A stretch of 36,842 bases of DNA, taken from NCBI GenBank assembly GCA_032718475.1, contig JAUCBJ010008922.1, positions 1 to 36,842 on the forward strand. Reading direction: 5' to 3'. The position numbers were made by a program, and so were the translations under genes. Below are positions 11,685 through 22,173 of the stretch, piece by piece; position 1 is the first letter of the stretch, and the number at the start of each line of letters is the position of its first letter. This DNA comes from Nemertoderma westbladi. Lineage: Eukaryota > Xenacoelomorpha > Nemertodermatida > Nemertodermatidae. The notes under the pieces were generated by a model. It did no database searches. It was not told the DNA's origin and saw nothing but the letters and a program-made list of their open reading frames with translations.

Positions 11685-12501
11685 CTGAGTAAGCTACTCT
11701 TTGTTTATTTAAGTAATCTTGTTTCGCCTGAAGGTTCTCCAACTCTAGTTGGGCTGTCGCTTCAGATGCCCTCCGTTCTGCTTCTGCCACTGCCGCTGCT
11801 GCTGCCTCCTTTCTTTCAGATTCTGCCACTGCCGCTGCCGCTTTTCTTTCAGCTTCTGCCGCTGCCGCCGCTGCTGCTAACCTTTGGTTTTCTATTTGCT
11901 TTTTCTTTATTTGTTCTTCTTGGTCCATTGCGATGAGGATGCTTTCATCAAATTTAGCCTGCTCTGCAGCTAATATTTCCGCATCTAAAGAATCCAACAC
12001 GAATTTGGCTCCCTCACTATTAGGGTGAAGTCCAGCTAGCCGTCTCCTTAGCTCTTTGTCACCTATAAATCGTTGATAATCCGACAGATAGATGTCAATA
12101 GCATCCTTCTTCTGAGGTTTTTCGGATTTCGCTTCGCCTTCCACATGAGAAAAGGTGGCCTCTGTTGATTCTCCGTGGGTTATGCACTCAGTTAGCTGAA
12201 CCTTCCATTGTGTCGTTCCCTGGACCTTAACATTCACTCGTTGGAACAAAGTCTTTACAGCCACTTGCAACGATGTGTCTTGGCTTCTCTTCGAGGCTTC
12301 CTCAAAGGATGAAAGGATTAATCTGATCCGCAAGATGCGTTCTCTCACTTGATAAAGCAGCTCTCCCTGCTCTTGAGGTCCTTGTGGTTGTTGAAATAAA
12401 TGTTCTTTCAGTCGTTCCAAGGAATTGAAGAATCCCTGGACATATCCTGCTCCTGACCTCTTCCATACAGCTGGATCTCGAGTGTCCCTTACTATCCCCA
12501 T
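11632..12501 (-). pseudogene. BEL gag, central coiled-coil segment
   Basis: In frame with the upstream segment; the 20 codons before the first ATG (12501) are also open, so that ATG is not a real start. About 290 codons. The C-terminal third (11700-11940) is an alanine/glutamate heptad-like stretch with repeated AEAER/AESER units, a strong coiled-coil candidate and a probable gag multimerisation region. I do not see the usual DUF1759-type motif of many BEL gags. It ends at TGA 11632-11634, overlapping the next segment in another frame, which looks like an indel rather than a designed frameshift. Confidence 0.7.
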
Positions 12502-12564
12502 TCGGTATAAGTCTTCCCAGGCAGCTTCTGATAAGTTAAATGGGAGTCCAGGTCCAGGGAAGTT

Positions 12565-13059
12565 CTATTGCATCTCTACAATAGACCTTAGTTCTTCCAT
12601 CGTGTATCCCGCATAACTGTCCCTGGTCGATCTCTTATTTCTCATCCAATCAGCTTGATGTTCCTCCACAGCTATCAATACTCTAGTGAGTACGGCCCCA
12701 GGAAGAATTAGAAGTGGATCTGGATAAACCGCTTCTTCCATCCTTGCTCCAATCTCGGGCGTTAACTCTTCAGTGTCGGAACTAGAGTTATTCTGCCGTT
12801 GAGAAATAAGTTCTCGGTTCGGGTGCTGTTGTTGTTTAACAGCCGTCTCTTGGTCTCGCTTAACTTGAGCCCTAGTGCCTATAATAGACCTATGGTGCTT
12901 TACTAGCCTAGGGTCTGATACCACTACTTTAGGGATAACCTTTCTCACAGTAGGAGGGGACTTAGACTTCGGTCTGAGATGTTCTATACTTTGATCTGGG
13001 TCACCGATCGTTCTTTCTAGGAGACTATCTGACAGTGTTTGCTTTATGTCAGACATCAT
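12565..13059 (-). pseudogene. BEL gag, N-terminal segment
   Basis: This starts with tandem ATGs at 13059 and 13056 and reads 164 codons to TAG at 12565-12567. The next gag segment is in the same frame without another break, so the TAG is a point lesion inside one gag ORF. The protein is hydrophilic, basic and Pro/Ser-rich with no recognised fold. Its identity as gag rests on position upstream of the protease and polymerase. The ATG at 13059 follows a region with no further open frame, which supports it as the original start. Confidence 0.65.
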
Positions 13060-14683
13060 TTATTTTACAGTTGAATGCCTACTACTATAATGACAGTTAA
13101 AGCAAGTCTAGGGGAAATCAGTATCAACTGTCAGCCTAGTAGTTACCGATATTACTTACCGATATTGCTTACTGTAAATACCGGTATTGTCAATTATTTA
13201 ATAATAACTGATTTTCTGAATTTTAGGGGTTACCTCCCTTTACTTTATTACTGATATTAAGCAGTAGTTCAACTGATATTAAGACCTTATTGATGTATAA
13301 CAGGCTTACTGATTTATAAATCTGATTGAGTTGATTTATAAATATATATATATATACCCGTAATGGGTTTTGACAATATTTGAAATAAATGTTATTATTT
13401 CTGGATAAGAAATCACTACACAGAAGCTGAACGCTCTCAGTGGAGTGCTACTTGTTATACACTAATACGGATAATTCTACTTAACTAAGGTACTTATCAC
13501 TACAAATTACTTACGAATCGGGTTGAGATTACACAATCTAAATAAACAATAAACAAGTTATACGTACAATTTTTTAGGGTAATTTAACAAGAAATCTACG
13601 AACCAGACTAACAAGGAGTTAGAATTTCTGGTTCTTACAAACTGACAGGAAATTATGGTAGTTGAAACCAATAAAGTAGTAGTAAGTAAGTTGCGTTGTC
13701 CAGATAAGGAAATACCACCATCTGACGACGTATAGTCTTAAACTATAAGTACTACGTTATGTACCTGGAGTGTCCTATACCTAGAGGTTAATTATCGAAG
13801 CCAACCAGAGCTAACGGACCTATTAACCACATTACAACACAAGTATACTGCCTACACACTAAATTACTTTCGGAAAGCACTGTACTCTAAACCCTAAATT
13901 AGGTACAAGTACTTATACAACAAATAACCAGCAGTTAAATATACGTGAACAGCCAAAAGAACCACGGTATCTGCTGGAGTGACCGGAGCACAAAATCACC
14001 AGTCTTTACCTACGCCAAGCAGCCCTGATGTAGTACCGTGGTTAATTTAACTATAATGGTATGTATAACAAGCACAATTACTGTAGGAATAAACTTGGGG
14101 AGTTGGAGGTTGCGAATACTCGCATAAACTCTGAATAATAAATATTACGCTACCCGCACAGACAATTCAAATAAAACACAGACCAAATGCTGGCAGACTA
14201 TTGTCAAGCCTAAATAAACTACAGTATATGCAAACTCCGAAATGGTTAGTTAGTAGGCATTCTAACCAAGTAGTACGGCTTATTATTTCGTAGAGGATTT
14301 ACCTTACAGCACTGGATGTCTCCACCTTCCTAACTAGCACTTTATCGGACAGACACTCTACATACACTGCAATCGCCTCAGACCTAACAACAGTTAGACA
14401 ACAATCCGGCCTACAAATTATTTATACAATCTGAGCAGGCTTACACGCCTTCTGCTCAATATTACACTTACGGATAAATAAAACTGACAGAAATAAGTAA
14501 AATCCCAATAAAAACCAGGGCTGCAGTCCCCGATTAAATATTAAGACCTAGCAGTATAGAATTATCGCAATCGAAATAATACTGCTGTACCTGTAAGTAC
14601 CGGTTCGGATCAGGCCTACAGTTTACCGTCCTACCAGTACATTCGACTTTATTGCCTACTGCGCAATAAAGAACCAAAATCTA
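13060..14683. other. Non-coding region upstream of BEL gag
   Basis: This would hold the element's leader and 5' LTR, but I found no repeat of it at the other end. It contains short inverted words (CTACTACT...ACAGTT with AACTGTCAGCCTAGTAG, 13079-13143) and an AT microsatellite at 13343-13358. No ORF or RNA gene is visible. Confidence 0.5.
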
Positions 14684-15073
14684 TTAATGTTCGCGCTTTC
14701 AGACCTTTAGCAGTTTAACCTGCCAATTTTAATTGTCCTCTTGTTTATAAATCGACTTTAGGCCTTACCAATTACCTTGTGTACTGAAGTTACATCTGCC
14801 GAAGCCAGTCCGTGCCCGGCGTATGACCCACGGTGTGGGAGACTGGATTCGGGTTCCTTGGGAAGTATTGCAGTGTAGAACTACTCTGTATTATTCGATT
14901 GATCACTACTATATAATCTCTGACAACTATATTTACTTTCGGGGAAATATTAACAGTTCCTTTAGGACGTGGCGCTTTAAGTATAAAAACAGAGTTATGA
15001 CTTATACTAATCACAACTAGATGGCCACAGAGTTTTGTAAATAGCGCATTCTTTAGGAGATGCTTTATTAACC

Positions 15074-15132
15074 TTCACACTACTTCACACGACTTCACAC
15101 TACTTCACACTACTTTACACTACTTCACACTA
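15074..15132 (+). repeat. 10-bp minisatellite, about 6 copies
   Basis: The unit TTCACACTAC repeats with single-base variants (GAC for TAC, TTTACAC for TTCACAC). It sits inside dispersed repeat copy 1 and is absent from the second copy, so it expanded locally. Confidence 0.9.
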
Positions 15133-15409
15133 ATTTGCCGACCGTCACTGAATTTGATCATATATAAGGAGGATTGCAACTGACACACATAGGGATTATG
15201 AAATAGCATTTAATTCACACAAAACCACTATAATTTAAGTCGCAGTTGCTACCGGTATACTCTTTTCCTCTTACCTCAGTAATCAATAAGATTGAGGGGT
15301 TTATGATTATTTATCGGTATTCTCCAAATATAACATCCATTAATATAACAAGAATTAATACTATATAAAACAGAAGTAAAATAGTGCAGTGATTCAGTGA
15401 TTCAGTTGT

Positions 15410-15800
15410 ATGAAATGAGTTAAGTTAATAGATTTACATTCCTATAACCAAGGCCATCAGATGTTCCCGGGCCAAAGTCTGAAACTTCCGTACAGAAGCA
15501 CAGAATTCTGAGCTGAATCTAATTCTCAGAAAAATAATAACCATCATGCATTGCGCGAGTTTCTCAGGTAGGTCTCTGTTAGCTGTAAAGTGAAAATCGC
15601 TCCGATTGGCTGAATAAGACAGAACAAAGAAACCTCCACGTCCACAGAGAATCAGCTGATAGATTTCGTCATCCCGGCTCTAATTCCTTTCCGACGCGTA
15701 GTTGAATAATTTTAGGGCTATTTTAGAGTATTCTGCGCATTGCGTAAAAATGACTTGTTATGTCCACAAAAGCTTTTACAAGACTGCTCTGGGTATTACG
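15410..15800 (+). repeat. Internal duplication, unit 1
   Basis: Pairs with 15900-16290. Shared blocks are TTAATAGATTT, AAATCGCTC.GATTGGCTGA, AGCTG.TAGATTT.GTCATCC and TTTTAGAGTATT..GCGCATTG, ending in TTTTGTCCACAAAAG-like sequence. Confidence 0.8.
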
Positions 15801-15899
15801 TTGCCACGAGTTAGGGCGAGATCTTTCTAACGAGATATAGTTAGCGAGATTTCATCGAGATTAGAGAAGTGCGGTGAAATGAGTATGCGATGAAATCAG

Positions 15900-16290
15900 A
15901 AGTCAGTTTGTGTCGTGTGATACGAAATGTGCAATGCCATGTTAATAGATTTGCGTTCTTATGACTCTCTTAGGCCACTGATAATAGGGCAAAGTCAGAA
16001 CAGTCAGAACATCAGAATGAATGAATTCTGAATGAAGGAATTCGCAGAATTTTGCCGCATTGCGTCATTTCTTATAGGCCACTGAGCACAGGGGAAGGGA
16101 AATCGCTCTGATTGGCTGAATATGTCAACAACAAAGCAGATTCTTCACACAAAGAAACAGCTGGTAGATTTTGTCATCCCAGCTCTGAGTTTTTGACAGA
16201 CACGTAGTTGCATAAGCCATAGGCCTTTTAGAGTATTTAGCGCATTGCTCAAAATGACTTATTTTGTCCACAAAAGTTTTTACAGTAATG
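15900..16290 (+). repeat. Internal duplication, unit 2
   Basis: Second unit of the 400-bp duplication. It is closer than unit 1 to copy 2 at 25193-26130 in places (TTTGCGTTCT.ATGACTCTCT, GGGC.AAGTCAGAA), so the duplication seems older than one of the two insertions or arose inside the family. Confidence 0.75.
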
Positions 16291-16319
16291 CCTCGGCAAC
16301 CAAATTTGGATACATACAC

Positions 16320-16577
16320 TCATGAGCATGTGGACGACTTCTGTTATTCCGACTTGTAAATGGTTGTTATAAAGGTATTTTTAAGAAAATGGTCGATAAA
16401 ATTATAGATTCAAAAGATCATCCGTTGCATAAATCGTTGTTAGCACATACCTCTAGAAATGCCTCAACTAGGAACAATTTTGCCATATCTTACTGTCGTA
16501 CTCACAATTATAGAAACTCTTTTATACCAACTGCACTGCGTTTTTTGAACAAGCCGGAAACTTTACAATATTTGTAG
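16320..16577 (+). pseudogene. LINE relic, extreme C-terminus of RT ORF
   Basis: The 62-codon frame at 16389-16577 contains HPLHKSL, RTHNYRNSFIPTALRFLN and a TAG stop. That NSFIPTA-x-R-x-LN pattern is the usual last block of ORF2 in several LINE clades of invertebrates. An A/T-rich 3' UTR follows to about 16800. The element is 5'-truncated, as is common for target-primed reverse transcription. No catalytic motifs remain. Clade uncertain. Confidence 0.6.
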
Positions 16578-16924
16578 TAACAATATTGGTATTACATCTT
16601 TTCGGCCACAGTACCGTGTTTTACTTTGATTATCTTTTTTTTTAGAAAATACCGTTTTCATTTTTTTTCATTTTTTTATTTGACTAGTATAATTCTAATT
16701 TTTGTAATATCTGCATCATTATATGAACTCATTTCCTGCCATATATAGTGTTTATATATCGGCCTTATATGAACTGTCCCAACTTGATGAATATTATAGT
16801 ACTTAATGATTGGTTCGATTTTAGCTCTTAAAGTGTGCATATTTTAATTAACATTTTGAAATTTTTAATCGATCACGGTAATAGAACTTAATCTACATAG
16901 CGTATTTTATAATCACATACATAA

Positions 16925-17502
16925 ATAAATAATTACCTGGGATCGTGGATTCGGAAGTCAGATAGGACCTCCGAATAAGTAATGGAAAGACATGGGCAGC
17001 TTGAATGGGTTTTTCAGCATAAGTCATACAGAATACGTCGGAAAATTAAGAACCGATTATTTAGAGCAGCAGTAGTTCCAGTACTCCTCTATGGGTGTCC
17101 ATGCTGGGCTCTAACTGCTTCGGACACCAATTGTCTGGGTGGCACATTCACAAGAATGCTGCGTCGGGTTCACTGTGTCAAGTACAATGCACACATCTCC
17201 AACCAGACACTATATAATATTGGAGGTGTCTCACTGGTTCCCCTAAAGTTGACACTTGAGCAAAGCCGCCTCCGCTTTGCAGGACATTGTTTTCGCCGTG
17301 AGGACCACCCTGTGCACAATCTTGTGCTTTGGCAGCCCCATGGAGAAAATAAGCATGGTGGACAGCCCATGACTTTCTTGAGATGCCTTTTAAAGGACAG
17401 TTGAAGATGCGGATAATCTCTCGAAAGTCATGGGGGATAGGGAGTTGTGGTGGTGAAACATAGATAATAAGCCGGCATAGTTGAGTTTACTAGGCGAATC
17501 TG
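16925..17502 (+). pseudogene. LINE relic, RT C-terminal region
   Basis: The upstream in-frame words LGSWI and KSDR, then the frame at 16982-17404, give KIKNRLFRAAVVPVLLYGC, WALT, GTFTRMLRRV, RLRFAGHCFRRED and LVLWQPHG. These match the conserved region after the RT palm in APE-type LINEs (VLLYGCE-WTLT ... TRMLR ... RLRFAGHCWR). The family's usual Glu after Gly-Cys is Pro here. The element is 5'-truncated and ends in C21. It may belong to the same family as the fragment at 22174-23811, which carries the complementary upstream part. Confidence 0.85.
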
Positions 17503-17523
17503 CCCCCCCCCCCCCCCCCCCCC
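17503..17523 (+). repeat. C21 homopolymer
   Basis: An uninterrupted run of 21 C immediately after the LINE 3' end. Runs of comparable length occur at 33138-33158 (C) and 33952-33969 (G). Confidence 0.95.
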
Positions 17524-17650
17524 ATCTCTATAGACTTGCAGTGTATTAATACTGTAGTAGGCCTAGCGTACCGTACAGCACTTAAACTTGGATTTATTGG
17601 TTTAATTTTTTGGTTTGGTTAGGGTTATTGTTGGTCAGGCCCAAAGCTTT

Positions 17651-17798
17651 ATTAAAACTCGTGTAACCCTAACTCAAGTCATGAGACTCTAATCTAAGAT
17701 ATTTTGTGTAATTTTGGACCCGTAATGTCCGAAATTTCTGAAAATTTATTAGATTAGAACCTCATGACTTAGGGTTAGGGTTACATGACAGTTTTAAT
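17651..17798. repeat. Foldback with 47-bp arms
   Basis: The left arm 17651-17697 (ATTAAAACTCGTGTAACCCT...TCTAATCTAA) is inverted at 17749-17798 (TTAGATTAGAACC...CAGTTTTAAT) with few mismatches; the right arm has an extra CCCTAA-type unit. The spacer is about 50 bp. It is a candidate short MITE or a transcript-level hairpin. Confidence 0.8.
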
Positions 17799-17844
17799 TA
17801 GGGTTTCTGACAGCCACTCTCGATATCTGAGGTGAAATTGCTTT

Positions 17845-17910
17845 GGGGGCGGGGGGGGGGGGGGCGCATATGACTCTCGGCGAACTTGCACGGCGGGGGG
17901 GGGGGGGGGG
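17845..17910 (+). repeat. Paired G-tracts (G5-C-G14 and G16)
   Basis: G runs at 17845-17849, 17851-17864 and 17895-17910 flank a 30-bp segment. They are strong G-quadruplex candidates. Length may be unreliable in assembly. Confidence 0.9.
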
Positions 17911-18745
17911 CATTTAAATCTAATCTCCTGCAGGCCTTACCGAAGGCCCTACTCAATGCAGCTTGGAATGCAGTATTGCTGCTGGAAATAACATTTTATC
18001 AATCTTCATCATCATTAATGTAATTAATTATAGTGTCAAAAGATGCGCAAGACTCGCCACTTTCAATTCATATCAGCCATGTGTAAAATGATTTATTGTG
18101 TGTTTGAATCGATCGAACATTACTGTCCATAGAAACACCAAGATAAGAAATAAAATCACGTTAGTGACATCAAATCCGTAGCAGCCAACACAGCCAATTC
18201 TCTAATATGGCTTCCCATGCTTACTTAAACCCGCCCTTTCGACCGTATCCTCGTATTTTTACAAAAGACACACCCCGCCACTCAGTTGAGTTTGTTTAAA
18301 TGAATGTTAGTGAATGTTATTTATTACCAATATACATACAACATATACACCAACATATACGGTACTGTATATAATAACAAACACATAATATATATAGTAT
18401 CTACAGTAGGTAAAGGAGGGCAGCCAAATAGAAAAGCTAGTAAACGGCAAGTTTGTTGAGTGCACCTTGTTACCCCTTATTCAATTGTTTCTAGCCCAAC
18501 AATTTTTTCGCGCACCAACACTATTGAAAGGCTTGAAATATGGGATATTTGGATCGGCAGACATACAGTAGTATCACTTTATAATTAGAATTGGCAATTT
18601 ATTTTGGATGAGCCAACTTTTGAGCCATTTTCATTCAATTTAAAATAACTGTTTAAAAAATTATTTTTTTTATAATATTTTTTCACATAAGACTATATAC
18701 CAAAAGCTCACTGGATGACTTCGTTGCTGGATAACTCTCCTCAGC
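17911..18745. other. Non-coding, 3' flank of transporter gene
   Basis: No ORF. On the minus strand, an A-rich stretch lies about 60-95 bp past the transporter stop (18650-18690). An AATAAA (plus-strand TTTATT, 18598-18603) follows about 145 bp past the stop, a plausible poly(A) signal. Confidence 0.4.
18598..18603 (-). terminator. Candidate poly(A) signal AATAAA
   Basis: Hexamer on the minus strand downstream of the transporter stop codon. The position is reasonable for a short 3' UTR, but the region is AT-rich, so chance occurrence is likely. Confidence 0.3.
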
Positions 18746-20035
18746 TTAGGGAGTCCTGTGTTTCATATAGAAAATATAGATAAGGAAGCTCAAAATAAAT
18801 GGAATACCAAACAAGCTAACTATGGAAGTTGCAACAGAAAATCCATATAAATCGTTGAAGGCACCTCCGATTACTGGTCCGCTAATGTGACCAAAAACGT
18901 AAGCTGCACGACTTCCCACCTGTAGCGTTGTGCAAGTGTTTACATCGTCGGACATAGCCAGCCTGCTTTGCACGCCAATACTGGAAGTTGTTGTTAAACC
19001 CAGCGCAATACCTAAAAGAATACAGCCGATAATTGAAAGAATAAAGCTCGCCTGTTGGTTGGAGGTGAGTTGTAGCAAAGGTGAAGGCCCAACAAGGATC
19101 ATACCCAGAATAAGAGCACAGTAACCGCTTACAGCGATAGGAGTTGGATTGAAATGGGGAAAGCGTTGCATTAGAGAGCTAAGTATTAACCCTATGGGAG
19201 TAGCTGTTATTGGGTCAATTAGGAATATGCCTCCAATGGCAACTTGACTCGATTTATAAGCTGCAAACAGATGAGATGCATACGCAACGCCAAAGAAACG
19301 GTAGCATTGACCAAGGTGAACCTGTAAGAAGCCGATTGATAAAATGCCCACATTTTTGTAGACGCCAAACCCATTGTTGCTCCCTCTGGCGACAGCGCTT
19401 TCGATGTTATGGGGAGACTCAATTAGGCAATAGATGGTGGATAAAGCGAGAAGAGACGCAAATATTAAAAACGGTGCCTCGAAACCAAAAGTACTGTACA
19501 TCACTGAACCGAAAATCGGTGCGATCATTCCAGCCACCGAGCCCATGATAAGGGAGAACCCGGCAAAAAACACTCTATGTCCCGGGAATAATTCCATTAT
19601 CAGACTGTAGGTGTAGATTAAAGTGACTGTAACTCCGAAACTGTTTATACTCCGTAGGATAAAACAGACGACAATGTAGACGACGTTGTTGGTTATAAGG
19701 TCGACAAGACTGAATCCAGCAATCCCCAAGATGCCGCCGAAACTGCAAACGCCGTATACGAACAAGGAACTCCATCGAGGTATTCGCATTGATAGTAATA
19801 GAAATACTAACAACATGGTGATTGAGTACGTAGAGGAGAGGGCGCCAATAAGAGTTCGAGACCATCCTCGTTGTTCTCTTACCACGATTGGGAAGAATGT
19901 ATCGGGTAGGTAGAGACACATAGCAGGTATACCTTGGTAAATGCTCAGTAAGATACCCAAGACTATTTTCCGTTTAGTGCAATTGGATTGGGTATCAGCA
20001 GGTAGGACTACGCGTTCATACGTTGTTTCAACCAT
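18746..20035 (-). CDS. MFS transporter, SLC18B1-like
   Basis: 429 residues, single uninterrupted exon, ATG at 20035 (context ACCATCATGG, A at -3 and G at +4), TAA at 18746. Another in-frame codon upstream (TTG at 20044) is not a likely start. Hydropathy by eye gives 12 membrane helices in two blocks of six, with a hydrophilic loop near residues 205-225 (ESPHNIESAVARGSNNG). Features recalling the vesicular polyamine transporter SLC18B1 are the early FFP...G block (near 50-58), CFILRSINSFG, YSTFGFEAPFLIF at the end of the N-half, VGPSPLLQL and SGPVIGGAFNDLYGF near the C-terminus. The length also fits (human about 456). The predicted job is proton-coupled export or vesicular loading of an organic cation or amine; the substrate is inferred. 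Family members in vertebrates are multi-exon, so the intronless form suggests a retrocopy or lineage intron loss. All helices intact. Confidence 0.85.
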   Translation of the reverse strand: MVETTYERVVLPADTQSNCTKRKIVLGILLSIYQGIPAMCLYLPDTFFPIVVREQRGWSRTLIGALSSTYSITMLLVFLLLSMRIPRWSSLFVYGVCSFGGILGIAGFSLVDLITNNVVYIVVCFILRSINSFGVTVTLIYTYSLIMELFPGHRVFFAGFSLIMGSVAGMIAPIFGSVMYSTFGFEAPFLIFASLLALSTIYCLIESPHNIESAVARGSNNGFGVYKNVGILSIGFLQVHLGQCYRFFGVAYASHLFAAYKSSQVAIGGIFLIDPITATPIGLILSSLMQRFPHFNPTPIAVSGYCALILGMILVGPSPLLQLTSNQQASFILSIIGCILLGIALGLTTTSSIGVQSRLAMSDDVNTCTTLQVGSRAAYVFGHISGPVIGGAFNDLYGFSVATSIVSLFGIPFILSFLIYIFYMKHRTP

Positions 20036-20118
20036 GATGGTCAAAAGGTTTAGTAAATCCTCTTAAAAGTCTTGTAAATCATGAAAACAATTATACAAAA
20101 ACAATTAACCGGATATTT

Positions 20119-22173
20119 TTCCGGACAGTATTTTCCCGGATAGTACTGTATGTTCCAAGACAGTATGTTTCCGAACTGTATGTACCCAGAAAGTAAAGTA
20201 TGTTCCGGGACTGTATTTTCCCGGCCAGTATGTTCCCGGAAAGTATGTTCCTAGACAGTATGTTCCCGGACAGATGTTCCTGGATAGTATGTTTCCGGAC
20301 TGTATGTACCCAGAAAGTAACGTATGTTCCGGGAATGTATGTTCACGGCAAGTATTTTCCCGGACGGTATGTTCCTGGACAGTATGTTCCCAGACAGTTT
20401 ATTCCTAGACAGTATGTTCCCGGACAGTATGTTCCTGGATAGTATGTTTCCGAACTGTATGTACCCAGAAAGTAAAGTATGTTCCGGGACTGTATGTTCC
20501 CGGCCAGTATGTTCCCGGAAAGTATGTTCCTAGACAGTATGTTCCCGGACAGTTTGTTCCTGGACAGTATGTTGCCGGACAGTATGTTCCTGGAAAGTAT
20601 GTTCCCAGACTGTATGTTACCGGACAGTATGTTCCTGGACCGTATGTTCCTGGACAGTATGTTCCCGGCCAGTATGTTCCTGGACAGTATGTTCCCAGAC
20701 AGTATGTTCCTGGACAGTATGTTCCAGGACAGTATATTCCCGGACAGTATGTTCCTGGATAGTATGTTTCCGGACTGTATGTACCCAGAAAGTAACGTAT
20801 GTTCCGGGAATGTATGTTCACGGCAAGTATTTTCCCTGACGGTATGTTCCTGGACAGTATGTTCCCAGACAGTTTATTCCTAGACAGTATGTTCCCGGAC
20901 AGTATGTTCCTGGACAGTATGTTCCTGGACCGTATATTCCTGGATAGTATGCTACCGGACAGAATGGTCCCGGACATTATGTTCCTGGACAGTATGTTTC
21001 CGAACTGTATGTACCCAGAAAGTAAATTATGTTCCGGGACTGTATGTTCCCGGCCAGTATGTTCCCGGACAGTATGTTCCTGGACTGTATGTTCCCAGAC
21101 AGTATGTTCCTGGACAGTATGTTCCCGGACAGTATATTCTCAGAAAGTATGTTCCTGGACAGTATGTTTCCGGACTGTATGTACCCAGGAAGTAAAGTAT
21201 GTTCCGGGACAGTATGTTCCCGGACAGTTTGTTCCTGGACATATGTTCACAGACAGTATATTCCTGGAGAGTATGTTCCCGGACAGTATATTCCCGGACA
21301 GTATGTACCTGGACAGTATGTTCCCGGCCAGTATGTTCCCGGACAGTTTGTTCCTGGACAGTATGTTCCCGGACAGTATATTCCCGGACAGTATGTTCCT
21401 GGACAGTATGTTCCCGGACAGTATATTCCCGGACAGTATGTTCCTGGACAGTATGTTCCTGGACAGTATATTCACAGACAGTATGTTACCGGACAGTATG
21501 TTCCTGGACCGTATGTTCCTGGATAGTATGCTACCGGACAGAATGGTCCCGGACATTATGTTCCTGGACAGTATGTTTCCGAACTGTATGTACATAGAAA
21601 GTAAATTATGTTCCGGGACTGTATGTTCCCGGCCAGTATGTTCCTGGACAGTATGTTCCTGGACAGTATGTTCCTGGACAGTATGTTCCCAGACAGTATG
21701 TTCCTGGGCAGTATGTTCCCGGACAGTATATTCCCAGACAGTATGTTCCTGGACAGTATGTTTCCGGACTGTATGTTCCTAGACAGTATGTTTCCGGACT
21801 GTATGTACCCAGAAAGTAAAGTATGTTCCGGGAATGTATGTTCACGGCAAGTATGTTCCCGGAAATTATGTTCCCGGACAGTATATTCTCAGACAGTATG
21901 TTCCCGGACAGTATGTTCTCGGGCAGTATATTCTCAGACAGTATGTTCCCGGACAGTATGTTCCCGGACAGTATATTCTCAGACAGTATGTTCCCGGACA
22001 GTATGTTCCCGGACAGTATATTCTCAGACAGTATGTTCCTGGACAGTATATTCCCGGACAGTATGTTCCTGGACAGTATGTTCCCGGATAGTATGTTCCC
22101 GGACATTATGTTCCCAGACAGTAAATTCTCAGACAGTATGTTCCCGGACAGCATGTTTCCGGACTGTATGTTC
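20119..22173. repeat. 15-bp satellite array A
   Basis: The head-to-tail unit is GGACAGTATGTTCCY (Y alternating C/T), over 130 copies with point variants. It is punctuated about eight times by a variant block containing GTACCCAGAAAGTAA and GGGACTGTATGTTCCCGGCC (near 20188, 20309, 20465, 20785, 21015, 21184, 21594, 21806), giving an irregular higher-order structure. Because 15 is a multiple of 3 and the unit lacks stops in most frames, long open frames appear on both strands; I do not consider them genes. Confidence 0.95.

Larger units (their letters stand above)
6031..13059 (-). mobile_element. BEL/Pao-like LTR retrotransposon, internal region, decayed
   Basis: On the minus strand the order is gag, CCHC knuckle with aspartic protease, reverse transcriptase, RNase H and integrase, which is the gag-PR-RT-RH-IN order of BEL/Pao. 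Diagnostic pieces are CAKCGAKHHILLH, LLDSGS, VVFDGSA, YIDDNL, NPADIASRG and GGSWERLIRSVK. At least eight lesions break it: TAG 12565-12567, frameshifts near 11650 and 10810, TAA 10291-10293, TAG 10243-10245, TAA 10228-10230, TGA 9538-9540, a frameshift near 8450, TGA 8171-8173 and a frameshift near 7930. LTRs, primer-binding site and polypurine tract were not identified, so the outer limits are unknown. Confidence 0.92.
14684..16300 (+). repeat. Dispersed repeat, copy 1
   Basis: Alignable by eye with 25193-26130. Shared landmarks in order are TGTTCGCGCTTT, GCGTATGACCCAC, ACTATATAATCTC, GAGTTATGACTTATACTAAT, CATATATAAGGA, TTATGAAATAGCAT and TATTCTCCAAATATAA. There is no coding capacity. TATATAAGGA looks like a TATA box. 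This copy carries an extra tandem duplication (15410-15800 and 15900-16290). Class unknown; a solo LTR or a non-autonomous element are options. Confidence 0.75.

Noticed and set aside
14790-15020. Overlapping 74- and 65-codon frames on opposite strands
   Set aside because: Both lie in the dispersed repeat and are broken in the second copy at 25193-26130.
17769-17783. Telomere-like TTAGGG repeats
   Set aside because: Only two units, part of a foldback arm; no telomeric run.
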